36,483 nt of DNA from Betaproteobacteria bacterium (GCA_016195915.1 JACPYS010000007.1:1-36483); one strand, 5' to 3'; positions 1 through 7,937 are shown, counted from the first letter of the stretch. Numbers and translations are program-made. The notes: generated by a model from the sequence alone, not told the origin.

Positions 1-232
1 CGACTACAATCGCTTGTGGTCTCCTCGCTCTATGTAAACGGAATAATCGCCGCCGCGAGCTTGCGTACCTGCCGACAGAATAGACGACACAAACGATCCG
101 CCAATGGCCGTCGATAGGAGTACACCTGACCTAACAACCAAAGGTCGTAGACCAGTGCGCGTAGAGGAGCTGGCCGGGCGGCCCGGGCGCGGGCCGCGTT
201 AGGCTAATTCACGGGCGTGGAAATCCAGGCTA
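1..232. other. Left flank with no recognisable gene
   Basis: No convincing coding region is visible. The reading frame of the following TPR gene is closed by a TAG at 200-202. The protein similarity I can recognise (an NB-ARC winged-helix style segment) begins only a few codons after it, so the breakpoint that removed the 5' part of that gene probably lies at about 200-225. A GC-rich, inverted-repeat-like stretch lies at 170-200. Confidence 0.4.
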
Positions 233-1519
233 GTGCAATGGGACGAGAAAACGGGGCGCCTGCGGTTGCACGATCTGGTGCGGTCCTATGCCGATTCGCT
301 CGTCGAGCCGAGCCTGCGCGGCGGACCCCAGGCGCGCCATGCGGAACATTACCTGGGGGTCCTGAGCGTGGCCAGAAACCTGTACTTGGAGGGGGGCGAC
401 GGCGTGGAGCGGGGCCTAGCCCTGGCGGACCGGGAGTGGCCGAATATCCTGGCGGGGCAACGCTGGGCGGCGGGGTCGGGCGACAAGACGGCCCGCCGCA
501 TGTGCAGCCGTTACTCCAATGCCGGGGTCTACGTTTTGGCCCTGCGTTTGCATCCCGGAGAGAGGATTCGATGGATCGAGTCGGCCCTGGAAGCAGCCCG
601 AGGGGCTGGCGACCGTGTCGCGGAGGGGAATCACCTCGGCAACCTGGGCAATGCCTACGCCGCTCTGGGCCAGCCGCAGAAGGCCATCGAGTATCACGGG
701 CAGGCGTTGGCCATCCTCCGCGAGATCGGCGATCGGCGCGGGGAAGGAACTGCCTTGGGCAACCTGGGCATTGCCTACGCCGCTCTGGGCCAGTTGCAGA
801 AGGCCATCGAGTATTACGAGAAGCACCTCGCCATCACCCGCGAGATCGGCGATCGGCGCGGGGAAGGGAATGCCTTGGGCAACCTGGGCCTGGCCTACGC
901 CGCTCTGGGCCAGCCGCAGAAGGCCATCGAGTATTACGAGAAACAACTGACCAGCACCCGCGAGATCGGCGATCGGCACGGGGAAGGGAATGCCTTGGGC
1001 AACCTGGGCATGGCCTACACCGATCTGGGCCAGCCGCAGAAGGCCATCGAGTATTGCGAGAAACGACTGGTCATGGCACGCGAGATGAGCGATCGGCGCG
1101 GGGAAGGGAATGCCTTGGGCAACCTGGGCAATGCCTACGCCGTTCTGGGCCAGCCGCAGAAGGCTATCGAGTATTACGAGAAGCACCTCGCCATCACCCG
1201 CGAGATCGGCGATCGGCGCGGGGAAGGGCAGGACTTGGGCAACCTGGGCAATGCCTACGCTGGTCTGGGCCAGCCGCAGAAGGCCATCGTGTACCACGAG
1301 AAGTACCTCGCCATCGCCCGCGAGATCGGCGATCGGCGCGGGGAAGCCAACGCCTGCTGGAACATGGGTGATGAACTGGCCAAGGCCGGAGACCTGCGCC
1401 GCGCCGTCGCGTTGATGCAGGTGTGCGTGGATTTCGAGCGTGAGATTGGGCACCCGGACGCGCAGAAGCGTGCAGCGCACGTAGAGCGCCTGCGGGTACA
1501 GCTCAGGGAGAAGAAGTAA
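233..1519 (+). CDS. TPR-repeat protein, probably the 3' remnant of an NB-ARC/STAND protein
   Basis: The 428-residue product has a short N-terminal segment with the motif LHDLVRSYA (residues about 12-20). This resembles the end of the winged-helix region after the nucleotide-binding domain in NB-ARC/STAND proteins. It is followed by about 100 helical residues and then six to seven 40-residue TPR units (about residues 124-385) with the pattern LGNLGxAYAxLGQ-QKAIEYxEK-LAITREIGDRRGEG. No P-loop is present. The only upstream extension is about ten codons to a TAG at 200-202, so the ATPase part is missing. The GTG at 233 is the first usable start and has no clear ribosome-binding site. TPR arrays mediate protein-protein contacts, and intact STAND proteins act as signalling or defence switches. 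A decayed fragment is the simplest reading, but the uninterrupted repeats leave an expressed TPR protein possible. Confidence 0.65.
   Translation: MQWDEKTGRLRLHDLVRSYADSLVEPSLRGGPQARHAEHYLGVLSVARNLYLEGGDGVERGLALADREWPNILAGQRWAAGSGDKTARRMCSRYSNAGVYVLALRLHPGERIRWIESALEAARGAGDRVAEGNHLGNLGNAYAALGQPQKAIEYHGQALAILREIGDRRGEGTALGNLGIAYAALGQLQKAIEYYEKHLAITREIGDRRGEGNALGNLGLAYAALGQPQKAIEYYEKQLTSTREIGDRHGEGNALGNLGMAYTDLGQPQKAIEYCEKRLVMAREMSDRRGEGNALGNLGNAYAVLGQPQKAIEYYEKHLAITREIGDRRGEGQDLGNLGNAYAGLGQPQKAIVYHEKYLAIAREIGDRRGEANACWNMGDELAKAGDLRRAVALMQVCVDFEREIGHPDAQKRAAHVERLRVQLREKK
601..1380 (+). repeat. 120-bp in-frame tandem repeat (TPR array)
   Basis: Six copies with an exact period of 120 bp lie at 601-720, 721-840, 841-960, 961-1080, 1081-1200 and 1201-1320, followed by a degenerate seventh from 1321. 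Each encodes 40 residues, a TPR_12-type unit with a long hairpin. The segments AACCTGGGCA, CTGGGCCAG and CGAGATCGGCGATCGG recur almost unchanged. Nucleotide identity between inner copies is very high, including at synonymous positions, which suggests recent duplication or gene conversion rather than old TPR divergence. Confidence 0.9.
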
Positions 1520-1815
1520 CGACGAAAGGTGATTGGAGAGAGATCGACGCTAACCATGAAGCGATCAGTGAAGAGAAATCCGCCCAAGGTAAAGCATGGC
1601 GGTCCGCGTGCGCAAACCCATGTCCGGGGGGGACGTGCAGGGAAGCGAGTCGGGATAGAAATATGGCGCGCGCATAGTCGCAGGGTACGGTGGCGAATCC
1701 GTCAGTTTCCCGAAGGGCCTCATTCCGTCTCCCATGATCACCACGTCGCACCGCTCGCAGGCCACGAGCGCGACGCGGACGGATGAGTTCCTATCGGTCG
1801 GTATCGGTCGTTGGC
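1520..1815. other. Intergenic stretch without a supported gene
   Basis: Short open frames exist on both strands, but none has a recognisable product or a good ribosome-binding site. A small direct repeat, TATCGGTCG, occurs at 1792-1800 and again at 1802-1810. I see no tRNA, transposase remnant or terminator here. Confidence 0.4.
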
Positions 1816-1995
1816 TCAGGCCGATTCGGGTATCCGCTTTGGAGCCCGCGCCGCTCGCTTTACGCGTCGCGCCGGCGCCAGTTTCTGCGCGTGTTGGCGC
1901 GCATCTTCCGCCATTTCAGGCAGGTTTTGCTTGAAGCGGTCCGAGCGCTGACAACGTTGGCGGTGCAATTCTTCGACTATCGGGTCGTGCCACAT
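1816..1995 (-). CDS. Small antitoxin-like protein (59 aa) downstream of the PIN toxin
   Basis: ATG at 1995-1993, TGA at 1818-1816. The product starts MWHDPIVEELHRQR and continues with a charged helical stretch (residues about 14-40) and a basic tail. From memory this resembles short proteins beginning M-W-x-D-P-I-V-E-E-[IVL]-x-x-[IV]-R that commonly sit directly after PIN proteins of the type encoded just upstream. The toxin stop and this ATG are separated by one base (TGAAATG), and a strong Shine-Dalgarno sequence, AGAGGGG, lies six bases before the ATG inside the toxin's last codons. Both features argue for translation and coupling. A neutralising-antitoxin role is inferred from position and resemblance. 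The conserved C-terminal part of the family is poorly matched here, so the tail may be degraded. Confidence 0.65.
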   Translation of the reverse strand: MWHDPIVEELHRQRCQRSDRFKQNLPEMAEDARQHAQKLAPARRVKRAARAPKRIPESA

Positions 1996-1996
1996 T

Positions 1997-2470
1997 TCAG
2001 TCCCCTCTTAGTTCCGGCGGCGTGCATATCACCGGAGGCTCGTAGCCGGCGGTCCGGCAACAAGAATTGATAATCTCGCGCGTCCGCGCATTGGCGATGT
2101 GCGTGCAGTTCCAAGTCAGCAAGAAGTCCATGCCGTTGACAGTGGCGACGGCGATATGCAAGGCATCATCTTGCGCTTTTGGCGGCAGCGCGGCAATTTT
2201 GAGCAACCGTTCAGCGAGTGCTTCGGACTCTGCATCCAATCCAAGTATTGGAATCGAGGCAACTGCTTCCAGTCTCGCATTCGCCGCGAGCGAATCGCCA
2301 TGTCCTATCTCGGACACCACCAAATCGGATACAAACAGGTCAAACGACTTTGCGGCATCGCGCCACCATTCCCGTGTGATTTGTTGTTGCGCGAGGACGA
2401 TCACGTCGCTGCTATCGCGATTGGCGAAATAGCTGACAACACTGGTCTCTAGGTAGACGGTGGGATTCAC
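1997..2470 (-). CDS. PIN-domain protein, VapC-family toxin
   Basis: A 157-residue single PIN domain, the usual size for VapC-type ribonucleases. It opens with TVYLETSVVSYFANR, where Glu replaces the usual first Asp, as I recall for this PIN subgroup. Internal acidic positions are in SDLVVSEIGHGD and KAQDDALHIAVATVNGMDFLLTWN, and it ends near GYEPPVICTPPEL. PIN toxins are Mg-dependent RNases that cleave tRNA, rRNA or mRNA. The start is GTG at 2470, with no obvious Shine-Dalgarno sequence upstream. The next gene on the same strand is a 59-codon antitoxin-like ORF one base after the stop, giving a toxin-first order. Local GC is lower than in the surrounding genes, compatible with acquisition. 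Confidence 0.8.
   Translation of the reverse strand: MNPTVYLETSVVSYFANRDSSDVIVLAQQQITREWWRDAAKSFDLFVSDLVVSEIGHGDSLAANARLEAVASIPILGLDAESEALAERLLKIAALPPKAQDDALHIAVATVNGMDFLLTWNCTHIANARTREIINSCCRTAGYEPPVICTPPELRGD
2002..2008 (-). promoter_or_regulatory. Shine-Dalgarno site for the small antitoxin-like ORF
   Basis: On the minus strand the sequence reads AGAGGGG, six bases before the ATG at 1995. It lies within the last codons of the PIN gene, so ribosomes ending the toxin could re-initiate here. It is what makes the 59-codon ORF credible. Confidence 0.6.
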
Positions 2471-2689
2471 ATAAACATATTAGCTCAAAGGGATCATGCG
2501 GACGTTCACAATCAGATTGCTATGATTCAGTCGATGTCCTCGGAGTATCGGCCCGCCGATTCGAGGAACAGCTTGTGCAGTGCAGTCCCGCATGCGCGAT
2601 GCGCACCACCGCCCGAACGAGGGCTGAACTGCGGCGGATTGCATCTATGATGTGCTCGTTCCCGCGGGGCTCAGCGCCAGTGCGCTCCA
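2471..2689. other. Intergenic region between the PIN gene and the Bug receptor gene
   Basis: No recognised gene. A minus-strand open frame crosses it, but it continues antisense or out of frame into the Bug gene and has no family resemblance. The PIN-gene promoter should lie near 2471-2520. I could not identify convincing -35/-10 boxes. Confidence 0.35.
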
Positions 2690-3691
2690 TCAATTGACCG
2701 ACTGGATTTTCTCGTCGCGGATGACCTTGGTCCAGCGCGCCACCTCGGATGCGAGCCACTCCTGCGCCTCGCGCGGGGACGTGAGCCACGGCTGCGCACC
2801 CTGGGCGAGCAGTTTGTCGGCGATGTCGCGGCGACCGAGCGCTGCGTGCACCGCTGCGTTCAACCGCGTGACGATAGTCGCGGGCATTTTTCCCGGCCCG
2901 GCGAGCGAGTACCACGCCCGCACGTCAAACCCCGGCAGTACGGTCTCGGCAACGGTCGGCACGCTCGGCAGTGCCGCGTAGCGCTCGTTCGAAGTGACGG
3001 CGAGCATGCGCATCCTGCCACTTTCGATGAACGGTGCGATTCCCGCGACCGACGTGAACACCACGGGTATCTCACCCGTGAACAGCGCGAGGTTGATCGC
3101 GTTGCCGCCTTTGTAGGGGATGTGGTTCATCTGGATTCCGGCGCGTGCCTGCATGAGCACGGCGACGAGGTGCATGCCGGTGCCCACGCCGCCGGTGCCG
3201 AAGTCGATTTTGCCGGGTTCGGCCCGCGCTACGCGCACCAGAGCCTGGAGGTCTTCGAACCGCGAACCGGGCGAGGTGACGATCGCAAACGGGCTGCTCG
3301 CCAGCATCGAGATCATGGTGAAATCGTCGGTGGCGCTATAGGGGAGCGACTTGTGCAGACCCGGGGCTGCTGAGTGGCCGGAGGCAAGGAGCAGAAGCGT
3401 GTAGCCATCGGGTTCGGCCTTGGCGACGTACGCCGCGCCCACCGTGCCGCCGGCGCCCGGCTTGCCCTCGACGATCGCCGGTTGGCCCAGGCGTTCGCTG
3501 AAATCCGCGGCAATCAGCCGCGCCAGGATGTCCACCGGTCCGCCCGAGGTGAAGCCGTGCACGATGCGGATCGGCCTCGTCGGCCAATCCTGCGCGAAGG
3601 CAGCGCCTGCGACAAACAGCAATAGCACGCCGAAGGCTGCACGACGCATTGCGCTTGGGAACTGAGCCAGATTTGCCCCGGTTTTCTTCAT
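2690..3691 (-). CDS. Bug-family (TTT) periplasmic solute receptor
   Basis: A 333-residue tripartite-tricarboxylate-transporter receptor. The start at 3691 (MKKTGANL) is preferred over the upstream ATG because GAGGGA lies 8-9 bases before it and it falls just after the amidohydrolase stop. A signal peptide with hydrophobic core FGVLLLFVAGAAFA precedes the mature start QDWPTRPIRIVHGF. Typical Bug motifs follow: GGPVDILARLIA, a GKPGAGGTVGAAYVAKAEPDGYTLL block, the NHIPYKGG ligand loop, and ALPSVPTVAE near the C-terminus. Bug proteins bind carboxylates, amides or aromatics in the periplasm. No TctA/TctB membrane partners are nearby, as usual for orphan Bugs. It is co-transcribed with the amidohydrolase, so it may deliver or sense that enzyme's substrate; this is inference. 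Confidence 0.9.
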   Translation of the reverse strand: MKKTGANLAQFPSAMRRAAFGVLLLFVAGAAFAQDWPTRPIRIVHGFTSGGPVDILARLIAADFSERLGQPAIVEGKPGAGGTVGAAYVAKAEPDGYTLLLLASGHSAAPGLHKSLPYSATDDFTMISMLASSPFAIVTSPGSRFEDLQALVRVARAEPGKIDFGTGGVGTGMHLVAVLMQARAGIQMNHIPYKGGNAINLALFTGEIPVVFTSVAGIAPFIESGRMRMLAVTSNERYAALPSVPTVAETVLPGFDVRAWYSLAGPGKMPATIVTRLNAAVHAALGRRDIADKLLAQGAQPWLTSPREAQEWLASEVARWTKVIRDEKIQSVN

Positions 3692-3701
3692 CGCCTGTCC
3701 C

Positions 3702-5120
3702 TCAAAAAACATAACGCTCCGGCAGTACGCCGTTGGGCGCTTGGCGGTAGGCGTAGTTGCCTTCGGTCATCATGCGTACCCGCGATTCCAGCAGCTCCTC
3801 GCTCACTCGCGCGAGGCGTTCTGGCGGGAAGACGAGCCTGCCGTCGCGTTTCACGAAGCGGCCGGCGACCATGACATTCTCGATGTCGGCGGTCTCGGCG
3901 TACATCACCACCGCATGCGCCGGATCGCCGCCCGGAAGTGCAGGGAAGATGTTCATGCCGCGCGCGTCGATCATCGCGAGGTCGGCCTGCTTGCCAGGCG
4001 TGAGCGAGCCGATCCTGTGCTCGAGGCGCATCGCCCTGGCTCCGCCCATGGTCGCCCAATAAAGCGCATCGCGCGTGTGCGTCGCATGCTGGTCGGCCGG
4101 CCACTTCGCGGCTTCGCGCAGGCTGCGATTGTCCATCTCGCGCTGGTGCTGAAACGCGTGACGCGTGACCCAGAGCATCGAACTGTTGAAGTAGGGATCG
4201 CAGTCCGTGCCGAGCGACGGCGTTGCCCCGAACTTCAGGATCCTGCCGAGCATCGCCAGCTGCTCGTAGTTGAGCATCTCGGTGAGACAGGTCGCGGTAA
4301 TCGAGCAACCGGCGTCGAGCACGATCTTGAGCTCGTCTTCCGAGAAACAGTTGCCGTGCGAGATGTTGTGGTCGGGCCCCAGCAACCCCTCTTTCGCCAG
4401 CCGCGGCATGCCGTCCTCGACCACCCGCTTTCCCTTGCGGCCGTAGGTGTGCGCTGAATTGAGCAGGCCGTACTCGCGCGCCAGGCGGATATCGTGCGCA
4501 GCGACGTCGTACTCTCCCCAATCCGGGCCGAGTATCGCCATCCCGAGCGTCACCAGGCGCTCGTCGGACGCCATTCGACCGGTGCGCAGCCGGTGGATTT
4601 CCTCGCGGGGATAGGGAATCCTGGCGTAGGGTGTAGAGCCTTCGCGCACCGGCGGTTTTGTCGTACCGCGCGCGAACATCGCCCGAATGCCGGATTCCTC
4701 CAGGGCATCGATCGCGGCATCGGTCATCTCGGCGTCGCGCACGACGTGGCACCAGTCGAGGATGGTGGTGGTGCCGTTGCGGATCTGATTGAGTGCACCG
4801 ATGAGATTGCCGAGGTAGACGTCGCGCGCGCCGTAACGGGTCGCCAGGTTGCTGTGGATGTGGGCGAAGTAATCGCGGAATCCCACCCAATCCGCACCTA
4901 TGCCTCGCAGCTGGTACTCCCAGGTGTGGATGTGCGCGTTGACCAGTCCGGGGATGACGATCCGGCCCCTGGCATCCACCAGCGCGGTGCCGGCAGCCGA
5001 AAGATTGCGCCCGACTGCGGCGATCCTCTCGCCATCGATGAGGACGTCGCCGTCCTCGAGGTCCCCGATCGCGGGGTCCATGGTGACGATCGTCGCATTC
5101 TTGATCAGGGTAAGTGCCAT
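3702..5120 (-). CDS. Amidohydrolase, ATZ/TRZ (cytosine/guanine deaminase-like) family
   Basis: A 472-residue cytosolic metal-dependent hydrolase with the composite N/C-terminal beta sandwich and TIM barrel of the ATZ/TRZ/8-oxoguanine deaminase group. Visible metal and catalytic elements are the HxH in NAHIHTWE (H63, H65), a His in SAHTYG, a His in NISHGNCFSEDE, and the Asp in SLGTDCDPYF. The C-terminus has the usual GSLTPGKQADLAMID strand. Such enzymes deaminate or hydrolyse heterocyclic or amide C-N bonds (triazines, guanine, adenosine analogues, cyclic amidines). The exact substrate cannot be read from sequence. The ATG at 5120 is supported by GGAG eight bases upstream. It is followed after 10 bp by a Bug receptor gene and diverges from a carbamoylase/aminotransferase pair, so a role in catabolism of an N-heterocycle or amide is plausible. 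Confidence 0.85.
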   Translation of the reverse strand: MALTLIKNATIVTMDPAIGDLEDGDVLIDGERIAAVGRNLSAAGTALVDARGRIVIPGLVNAHIHTWEYQLRGIGADWVGFRDYFAHIHSNLATRYGARDVYLGNLIGALNQIRNGTTTILDWCHVVRDAEMTDAAIDALEESGIRAMFARGTTKPPVREGSTPYARIPYPREEIHRLRTGRMASDERLVTLGMAILGPDWGEYDVAAHDIRLAREYGLLNSAHTYGRKGKRVVEDGMPRLAKEGLLGPDHNISHGNCFSEDELKIVLDAGCSITATCLTEMLNYEQLAMLGRILKFGATPSLGTDCDPYFNSSMLWVTRHAFQHQREMDNRSLREAAKWPADQHATHTRDALYWATMGGARAMRLEHRIGSLTPGKQADLAMIDARGMNIFPALPGGDPAHAVVMYAETADIENVMVAGRFVKRDGRLVFPPERLARVSEELLESRVRMMTEGNYAYRQAPNGVLPERYVF

Positions 5121-5268
5121 CGGCTGCGTCTCCGGTTGCGAGTTCCTGTGCCATGCGGCCCGCGCAAATCTACCGCAATCCTCGCTGCCGCGGTGGTGGT
5201 TGGCGAAACTCTTTGCTGGAGGTCAACCCGTTTGGAGTAAGCTTTCCGCACACGGAAAGGGACTCCAG
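5121..5268. promoter_or_regulatory. Divergent promoter region for two catabolic operons
   Basis: This 148-bp spacer separates the minus-strand amidohydrolase-Bug unit from the plus-strand carbamoylase-aminotransferase unit, so both promoters must lie here or within the gene ends. I see no clear operator palindrome and no regulator gene next to it. Confidence 0.45.
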
Positions 5269-6495
5269 ATGGATGGCCTGCGCGTCAATGCGGACCGGCT
5301 GTGGGATTCGCTCATGGAACTCGCGCGCATCGGCGGCACGCCCAAGGGAGGCGTGTGCCGCCTGACGCTCACCGAAACCGATCGGCAGGGCCGCGATACG
5401 TTCATCCATTGGGCCAGGGACGCCGGTCTCGCCGTGCGTGTCGACGGTATCGGCAATATATTCGCGCGGCGTGAAGGCGCCGACGCCGCCGCGGCACCGG
5501 TAGTGATCGGCTCTCACCTGGATTCCCAGCCCTCGGGCGGAAAGTTCGACGGCGCCTACGGAGTGATGGCGGGTCTGGAGGTGGTGCGCACCCTCAACGA
5601 CGCCCGCGTAACCACGCGGGTTCCGCTGGAGGTCGCCGCCTGGACGAACGAGGAGGGTTCGCGTTACGTGCCGACGATGATGGGCTCGGGCGTGTTCTCC
5701 GGCGTGTATGCGCTCGACTACGCCCTGGCACAGCAGGACTCCGACGGGATCAGTGTGAGGACGGCACTTGAGGCCATCGGGTACGCCGGCGATGCGAAGC
5801 CGCACGCCGTGGGTGCGTATTTCGAGGCGCACATCGAGCAGGGTCCCGTACTCGAGGCCACCGGCACCACGATCGGTGTGGTGCAGGGCGCCCTTGGCCA
5901 GCGCTGGTTCGACGTGGTGATCACGGGCCAGGACTCCCACGCCGGGCCCACACCGATGGAAACGCGCAGGGACGCGCTGCTTGCGGCGAGCCGCCTCGTT
6001 CTTGAGGTGAACCGCATCGCCACGACGTCCCCGGATTACGCGCGCGGGACCGTCGGCTCCATGCAGGTGAAACCGAACTCGCGCAACGTCGTGCCGGGCG
6101 AAGCGCGCATGACGGTCGATTTCCGCAACGCCAAGGATCCCACTCTCATCGCGATGGTCGACGAGCTCAAACGGCGTGCGGCGGCGATAGCCACTGAATG
6201 CCGCGTCACCATCGACCTGCGCGAAGTCGTTTACTTTGCCCCGAGCGAGTTCGCGCCCGAGCTGGTGGCGAGCGTGCGCTCGGCGGCCGGCGCGCTCGGC
6301 TACTCGCACCGCGACATCGTCAGCGGCGCGGCGCACGACGCGGTGTACCTTTCGCGGGTGGCGCCCACGGCGATGGTGTTCGTGCCCTGCAAGGGCGGCA
6401 TCAGCCACAACGAGATCGAAAGCGCGAAGCCTGAAGACGTCGCCGCCGGCTGCAACGTATTGCTGCAGGCGGTGCTCGCGCGTGCGGGTACTTGA
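5269..6495 (+). CDS. Zn-dependent N-carbamoyl-amino-acid hydrolase / allantoate amidohydrolase family (M20)
   Basis: A 408-residue member of the M20 amidase group that includes N-carbamoyl-L-amino acid hydrolase, beta-ureidopropionase and allantoate amidohydrolase. Metal-site motifs are VIGSHLDSQPSGGKFDGAYG (His83, Asp94), TNEEGSRY, the family-typical AHIEQGPVLE, and SHNEIE near the end (final His ligand). The dimerisation segment GQDSHAGPTPMETRRDAL is also clear. The ATG at 5269 has AGGGAC at proper spacing; the open frame extends far upstream but is antisense to the amidohydrolase there. The gene 24 bp downstream encodes an omega-amino acid aminotransferase. Together these fit conversion of an N-carbamoyl-beta-amino acid to a beta-amino acid and then to an oxo acid, as in the late steps of reductive pyrimidine breakdown. 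No dihydropyrimidinase or dihydropyrimidine dehydrogenase is present in the window. Confidence 0.88.
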   Translation: MDGLRVNADRLWDSLMELARIGGTPKGGVCRLTLTETDRQGRDTFIHWARDAGLAVRVDGIGNIFARREGADAAAAPVVIGSHLDSQPSGGKFDGAYGVMAGLEVVRTLNDARVTTRVPLEVAAWTNEEGSRYVPTMMGSGVFSGVYALDYALAQQDSDGISVRTALEAIGYAGDAKPHAVGAYFEAHIEQGPVLEATGTTIGVVQGALGQRWFDVVITGQDSHAGPTPMETRRDALLAASRLVLEVNRIATTSPDYARGTVGSMQVKPNSRNVVPGEARMTVDFRNAKDPTLIAMVDELKRRAAAIATECRVTIDLREVVYFAPSEFAPELVASVRSAAGALGYSHRDIVSGAAHDAVYLSRVAPTAMVFVPCKGGISHNEIESAKPEDVAAGCNVLLQAVLARAGT

Positions 6496-6519
6496 ATCGA
6501 AATCAGACGGAGCCAGCCA

Positions 6520-7851
6520 ATGAACGATCGTTTGCGCAGCGCAGTCTCGCTGGAGGAGTCCGCATTCTGGATGCCGTTTACTGCGAACCGCCAGTTCAAG
6601 AAGGCTCCGCGCATGCTCGCGCGGGCGCAGGGCATGTATTACTACACGCCGGAAGGCCGCGAGGTGCTCGACGGGACTTCCGGATTGTGGTGCGTGAACG
6701 CCGGCCACTGTCCTCCAAGGATCGTGGCGGCGCTGCAGAAACAGGTCGCGCAGATGGACTTTGCTCCGACCTTTCAGATGGGGCATCCGCTCGCGTTCGA
6801 GTTTGCCGAACGGCTGGCGGAGGTGGCGCCCAAGGGATTCAAGCGCGTGTTCTTCACCAATTCAGGCTCCGAATCGGTCGATTCGGCGCTGAAGATCTCA
6901 CTCGCATGGCACCGCGCACGCGGTGATGCGGGGCGTTTCCGGCTGATCGGCCGCGAGCGCGGCTACCACGGCGTGAATTTCGGCGGCATCTCCGTGGGCG
7001 GCATCGTGACCAATCGCAAGAATTTCGGCCCCATGGTCGGCGGAGTGGACCATATCCGCCATACCCACGACCCCGCGCGCAATGCCTTCACGAAGGGGCA
7101 GCCGCTGTACGGCGCGGAATTTGCCGAAGATCTCGAGCGGCTGGTCGCGCTGCACGATGGTTCCACCGTTGCCGCCGTGATCGTCGAACCGGTGGCCGGC
7201 TCGACCGGGGTACTGATCCCGCCCAAAGGCTATCTCGAGCGCCTGCGCGAACTGTGCACGAAGCACGGCATCCTGCTGATCTTCGACGAGGTGATCACCG
7301 GATTCGGGCGCCTGGGAAAGCCGTTTGCCACCGATTACTTCGGCGTCACGCCGGATCTGATCACGGCCGCCAAAGGCATCACGAATGGCACGGTTCCCAT
7401 GGGCGCGGTGTTCGTGCGCGACGAGATCTTCGATGCGTTCATGCGGGGGCCGGAGAACTCGATCGAGTTGTTTCACGGCTACACTTACTCCGGCCACCCG
7501 GTGGCCTGCGCAGCGGGCATCGCCACGCTCGATACCTATGCGGACGGAAACCTGCTCACGCGGGCGGGCGATCTCTCAAGCTACTGGGAGGGCGCGGTGC
7601 ACGCGCTGAAGGGGCTGCCGCACATCATCGACCTGCGCAACATCGGCCTGGTGGCCGGCATCGAGCTTGCGCCGCGGGCGGACGCACCGGGCAAGCGCGC
7701 CTTCGAGGCGTTCGTGAAGTGCTTCGAGCAGGGCGTGCTGATCCGCGTGACCGCAGACATCATCGCGCTCTCACCGCCGCTGATCGTAGAGAAAGCGCAG
7801 ATCGACCGGATATTTGAGACCCTTTCAGGCGTCCTGCGCACCCTGGAATAA
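6520..7851 (+). CDS. Omega-amino acid (beta-alanine):pyruvate aminotransferase, class III
   Basis: A 443-residue PLP enzyme of aminotransferase class III. The start motif FWMPFTANRQFKK and LDGTSGLWCVNAGH are typical of beta-alanine/omega-amino acid:pyruvate transaminases. TNSGSESVDSALK provides the phosphate-binding loop, IFDEVITGFGRLGK carries the PLP-pyridine Asp, and AAKGITNG holds the Schiff-base Lys. HGYTYSGHPVACAA is also family-typical. It would transfer the amino group of beta-alanine or a related omega/beta-amino acid to pyruvate, giving malonate semialdehyde and alanine in the cytosol. It lies 24 bp after the carbamoylase and is probably co-transcribed. The substrate range (beta-alanine, 3-aminoisobutyrate, taurine, amines) cannot be settled from sequence. 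Confidence 0.88.
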   Translation: MNDRLRSAVSLEESAFWMPFTANRQFKKAPRMLARAQGMYYYTPEGREVLDGTSGLWCVNAGHCPPRIVAALQKQVAQMDFAPTFQMGHPLAFEFAERLAEVAPKGFKRVFFTNSGSESVDSALKISLAWHRARGDAGRFRLIGRERGYHGVNFGGISVGGIVTNRKNFGPMVGGVDHIRHTHDPARNAFTKGQPLYGAEFAEDLERLVALHDGSTVAAVIVEPVAGSTGVLIPPKGYLERLRELCTKHGILLIFDEVITGFGRLGKPFATDYFGVTPDLITAAKGITNGTVPMGAVFVRDEIFDAFMRGPENSIELFHGYTYSGHPVACAAGIATLDTYADGNLLTRAGDLSSYWEGAVHALKGLPHIIDLRNIGLVAGIELAPRADAPGKRAFEAFVKCFEQGVLIRVTADIIALSPPLIVEKAQIDRIFETLSGVLRTLE

Positions 7852-7894
7852 TTCCAGCCGACCTTCTATAGCCCAGACCGGTCTGTATCGCGTT

Positions 7895-7928
7895 GGGCGG
7901 GGGGTACGGGGGGAGGGCGTGCCCGCCC
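7895..7928. terminator. Possible GC-rich terminator hairpin between convergent genes
   Basis: GGGCGGG (7895-7901) can pair with CCCGCCC (7922-7928) across a 20-base G-rich loop in the 86-bp gap between the converging aminotransferase and speDE genes. There is no U-tract, so intrinsic termination is uncertain. Confidence 0.3.
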
Positions 7929-7937
7929 CCTGTTCCT

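Noticed and set aside
129-204. Possible integron attC site: ACCTAAC at 129-135 and GTTAGGC at 198-204
   Set aside because: The outer 7-mers fit RYYYAAC/GTTRRRY, but the inner L'/L'' boxes are not complementary, no integrase or second site is visible, and such 7-mers occur by chance.
217-1480. Alternative frames of 384 codons (plus) and 354 codons (minus) across the TPR array
   Set aside because: They are repetitive only because the underlying 120-bp repeat keeps every frame open. The TPR consensus appears only in the frame starting at 233.
1565-1765. 66-codon minus-strand frame with several Cys and Pro residues
   Set aside because: No ribosome-binding site, family resemblance or coding signature; it overlaps equally open frames.
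4900-5268. Upstream extension of the carbamoylase frame to 4900
   Set aside because: It is antisense to the amidohydrolase gene and unlike the family. The ATG at 5269 has a good ribosome-binding site and the expected N-terminus.
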